DNA from: Candidatus Zixiibacteriota bacterium
Lineage (GTDB): Bacteria; Zixibacteria; MSB-5A5; GN15; FEB-12
Reading direction: 5' to 3'
Assembly (NCBI GenBank): GCA_016213305.1
Contig: JACRAV010000142.1
Location: 1-5,854, forward strand
Length of the DNA stretch: 5,854 bases
Below, one piece after another: positions 5,256 through 5,854 of this stretch. Position 1 is the stretch's first letter. The number at the start of each line of letters is the position of its first letter. The notes beneath the pieces are model-generated. The model saw only the letters and a program-made list of their open reading frames with translations. It was not told where the DNA came from and ran no database searches. The position numbers and the translations under genes were made by a program.

Positions 5256-5854
5256 ATGAAGAATGTTGCCGTGCTTTTCGTGGCGGCGGCGCTTTTTGCG
5301 GCGATTGCCGCCGGAGCCGGTTGCAGAGTGCGAACCGTCGAGCCCGACGACTACCAGCCCGCCGTATCGGGGCACCTCAACCCGGTTGAGGCGCGCCAGC
5401 TCGTGACGCTTCTTCTGGCCAGGCACGGGATCAAGCTGCAGCCGAATTCCGAGCTCAACCTGCGCGGCGTCCGGATACTCGCCGACGGATTCGATCCCAA
5501 CCTGCACATCGGCTACGTGTATCTGCTCAATCCGCCTCCCGGCGCAAAGCTCGATTTCGCCGTTCAGACGCGCCCGAGCGCCGGGTCGTTCAAGGTGCTC
5601 GAAAAGATCGAGAAGACCGAACACACATACGTCGGCTGGATTGACGAAGGGACCGCCGAGTCAATCACGGCGCAGATCGAGACCTTCGTCGAAAGGCTGT
5701 ACAAGACCGGCGCCCTCGCCAGGTCCCGCGGTCCGAAGAAGGACGAAGAGGCGCAGGCCGCGAAGGACGGGAAGGATTCCGCGGAGGGCGGCGAGACGGG
5801 AAAGGCCGATCCGAAAAAGGACGACGAGAAAAAGGACGAAGGGCCCGGGAAACA
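5256..5854 (+). CDS. Predicted lipoprotein with Lys/Asp/Glu-rich tail (C terminus beyond the window)
   Basis: About 199 codons are visible, and the frame is still open at the window edge. ATG at 5256 has an excellent GGAGG (5245-5249) 6 nt upstream, within the 14-nt gap after the DUF5989-like gene. Residues 1-23 form a signal peptide (MKNVAVLF, Ala-rich core) ending AAGAGC, so Cys23 is probably lipidated, although Gly at -3 makes the lipobox imperfect. Residues 40-155 form a compact mixed alpha/beta domain that I do not recognise, with a conserved-looking GFDPNLHIGYVYLLNPPPG segment near residue 79. From about residue 156 the sequence becomes low-complexity and highly charged (KKDEE, KKDDEKKDEG), a likely disordered tail. 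It probably acts at the envelope together with the membrane protein encoded just upstream. Confidence 0.85.
   Translation, partial: MKNVAVLFVAAALFAAIAAGAGCRVRTVEPDDYQPAVSGHLNPVEARQLVTLLLARHGIKLQPNSELNLRGVRILADGFDPNLHIGYVYLLNPPPGAKLDFAVQTRPSAGSFKVLEKIEKTEHTYVGWIDEGTAESITAQIETFVERLYKTGALARSRGPKKDEEAQAAKDGKDSAEGGETGKADPKKDDEKKDEGPGK

Overview
The window looks like chromosomal DNA of a moderately GC-rich, Gram-negative environmental bacterium. The best guess is a myxobacterium-like or other deltaproteobacterial lineage. Lipoprotein signal peptides, Shine-Dalgarno sites, sigma70-type promoters and a secreted protein with a short Cys-rich repeat of the kind common in myxobacteria (Cys-x-Ser-Asp-Asp-x-Cys-Pro-x-Gly-x-x-Cys) support this. 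The taxonomy is inference from style only. No mobile element, tRNA, rRNA or CRISPR was seen.

Layout. Positions 1-4580 are read leftwards (minus strand). A divergent intergenic region lies at about 4581-5043, and 5044-5854 is read rightwards. The minus-strand unit encodes, in order of transcription, a large exported multidomain zinc-metallopeptidase-like protein (1557-4430 plus an upstream extension) and, after 9 nt, a 324-residue lipoprotein (573-1547). A 377-nt gene-free stretch follows, holding a strong imperfect inverted repeat (301-416) that folds best as minus-strand RNA. Next come a near-consensus promoter (232-260) and the start of another small Cys-rich lipoprotein that leaves the window (1-195). 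The plus-strand unit has its own near-consensus promoter (4985-5013), a 65-residue DUF5989-like membrane protein, and a second, incomplete lipoprotein with a Lys/Asp/Glu-rich tail.

The main point of interest is the 5' end of the metallopeptidase gene. The only usual start codon in the main reading frame (TTG at 4430) lies inside the hydrophobic core of the signal peptide. The open frame continues upstream through the basic n-region into a 14-unit tetranucleotide tract (4510-4565). Just before the tract lies an ATG (4580) with an excellent GGAGGAGGG ribosome-binding site. That ATG is in the same frame as the protease, but one variant repeat unit creates an in-frame TAG. A second ATG (4596), in another frame, passes through the variant unit without stopping but exits out of frame. 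This is the architecture of a slipped-strand, phase-variable gene, here apparently in an OFF or interrupted state.

The genes are probably all concerned with the cell envelope or surface. The protease and its lipoprotein neighbour are likely co-expressed, but no substrate or partner can be read from the sequence.
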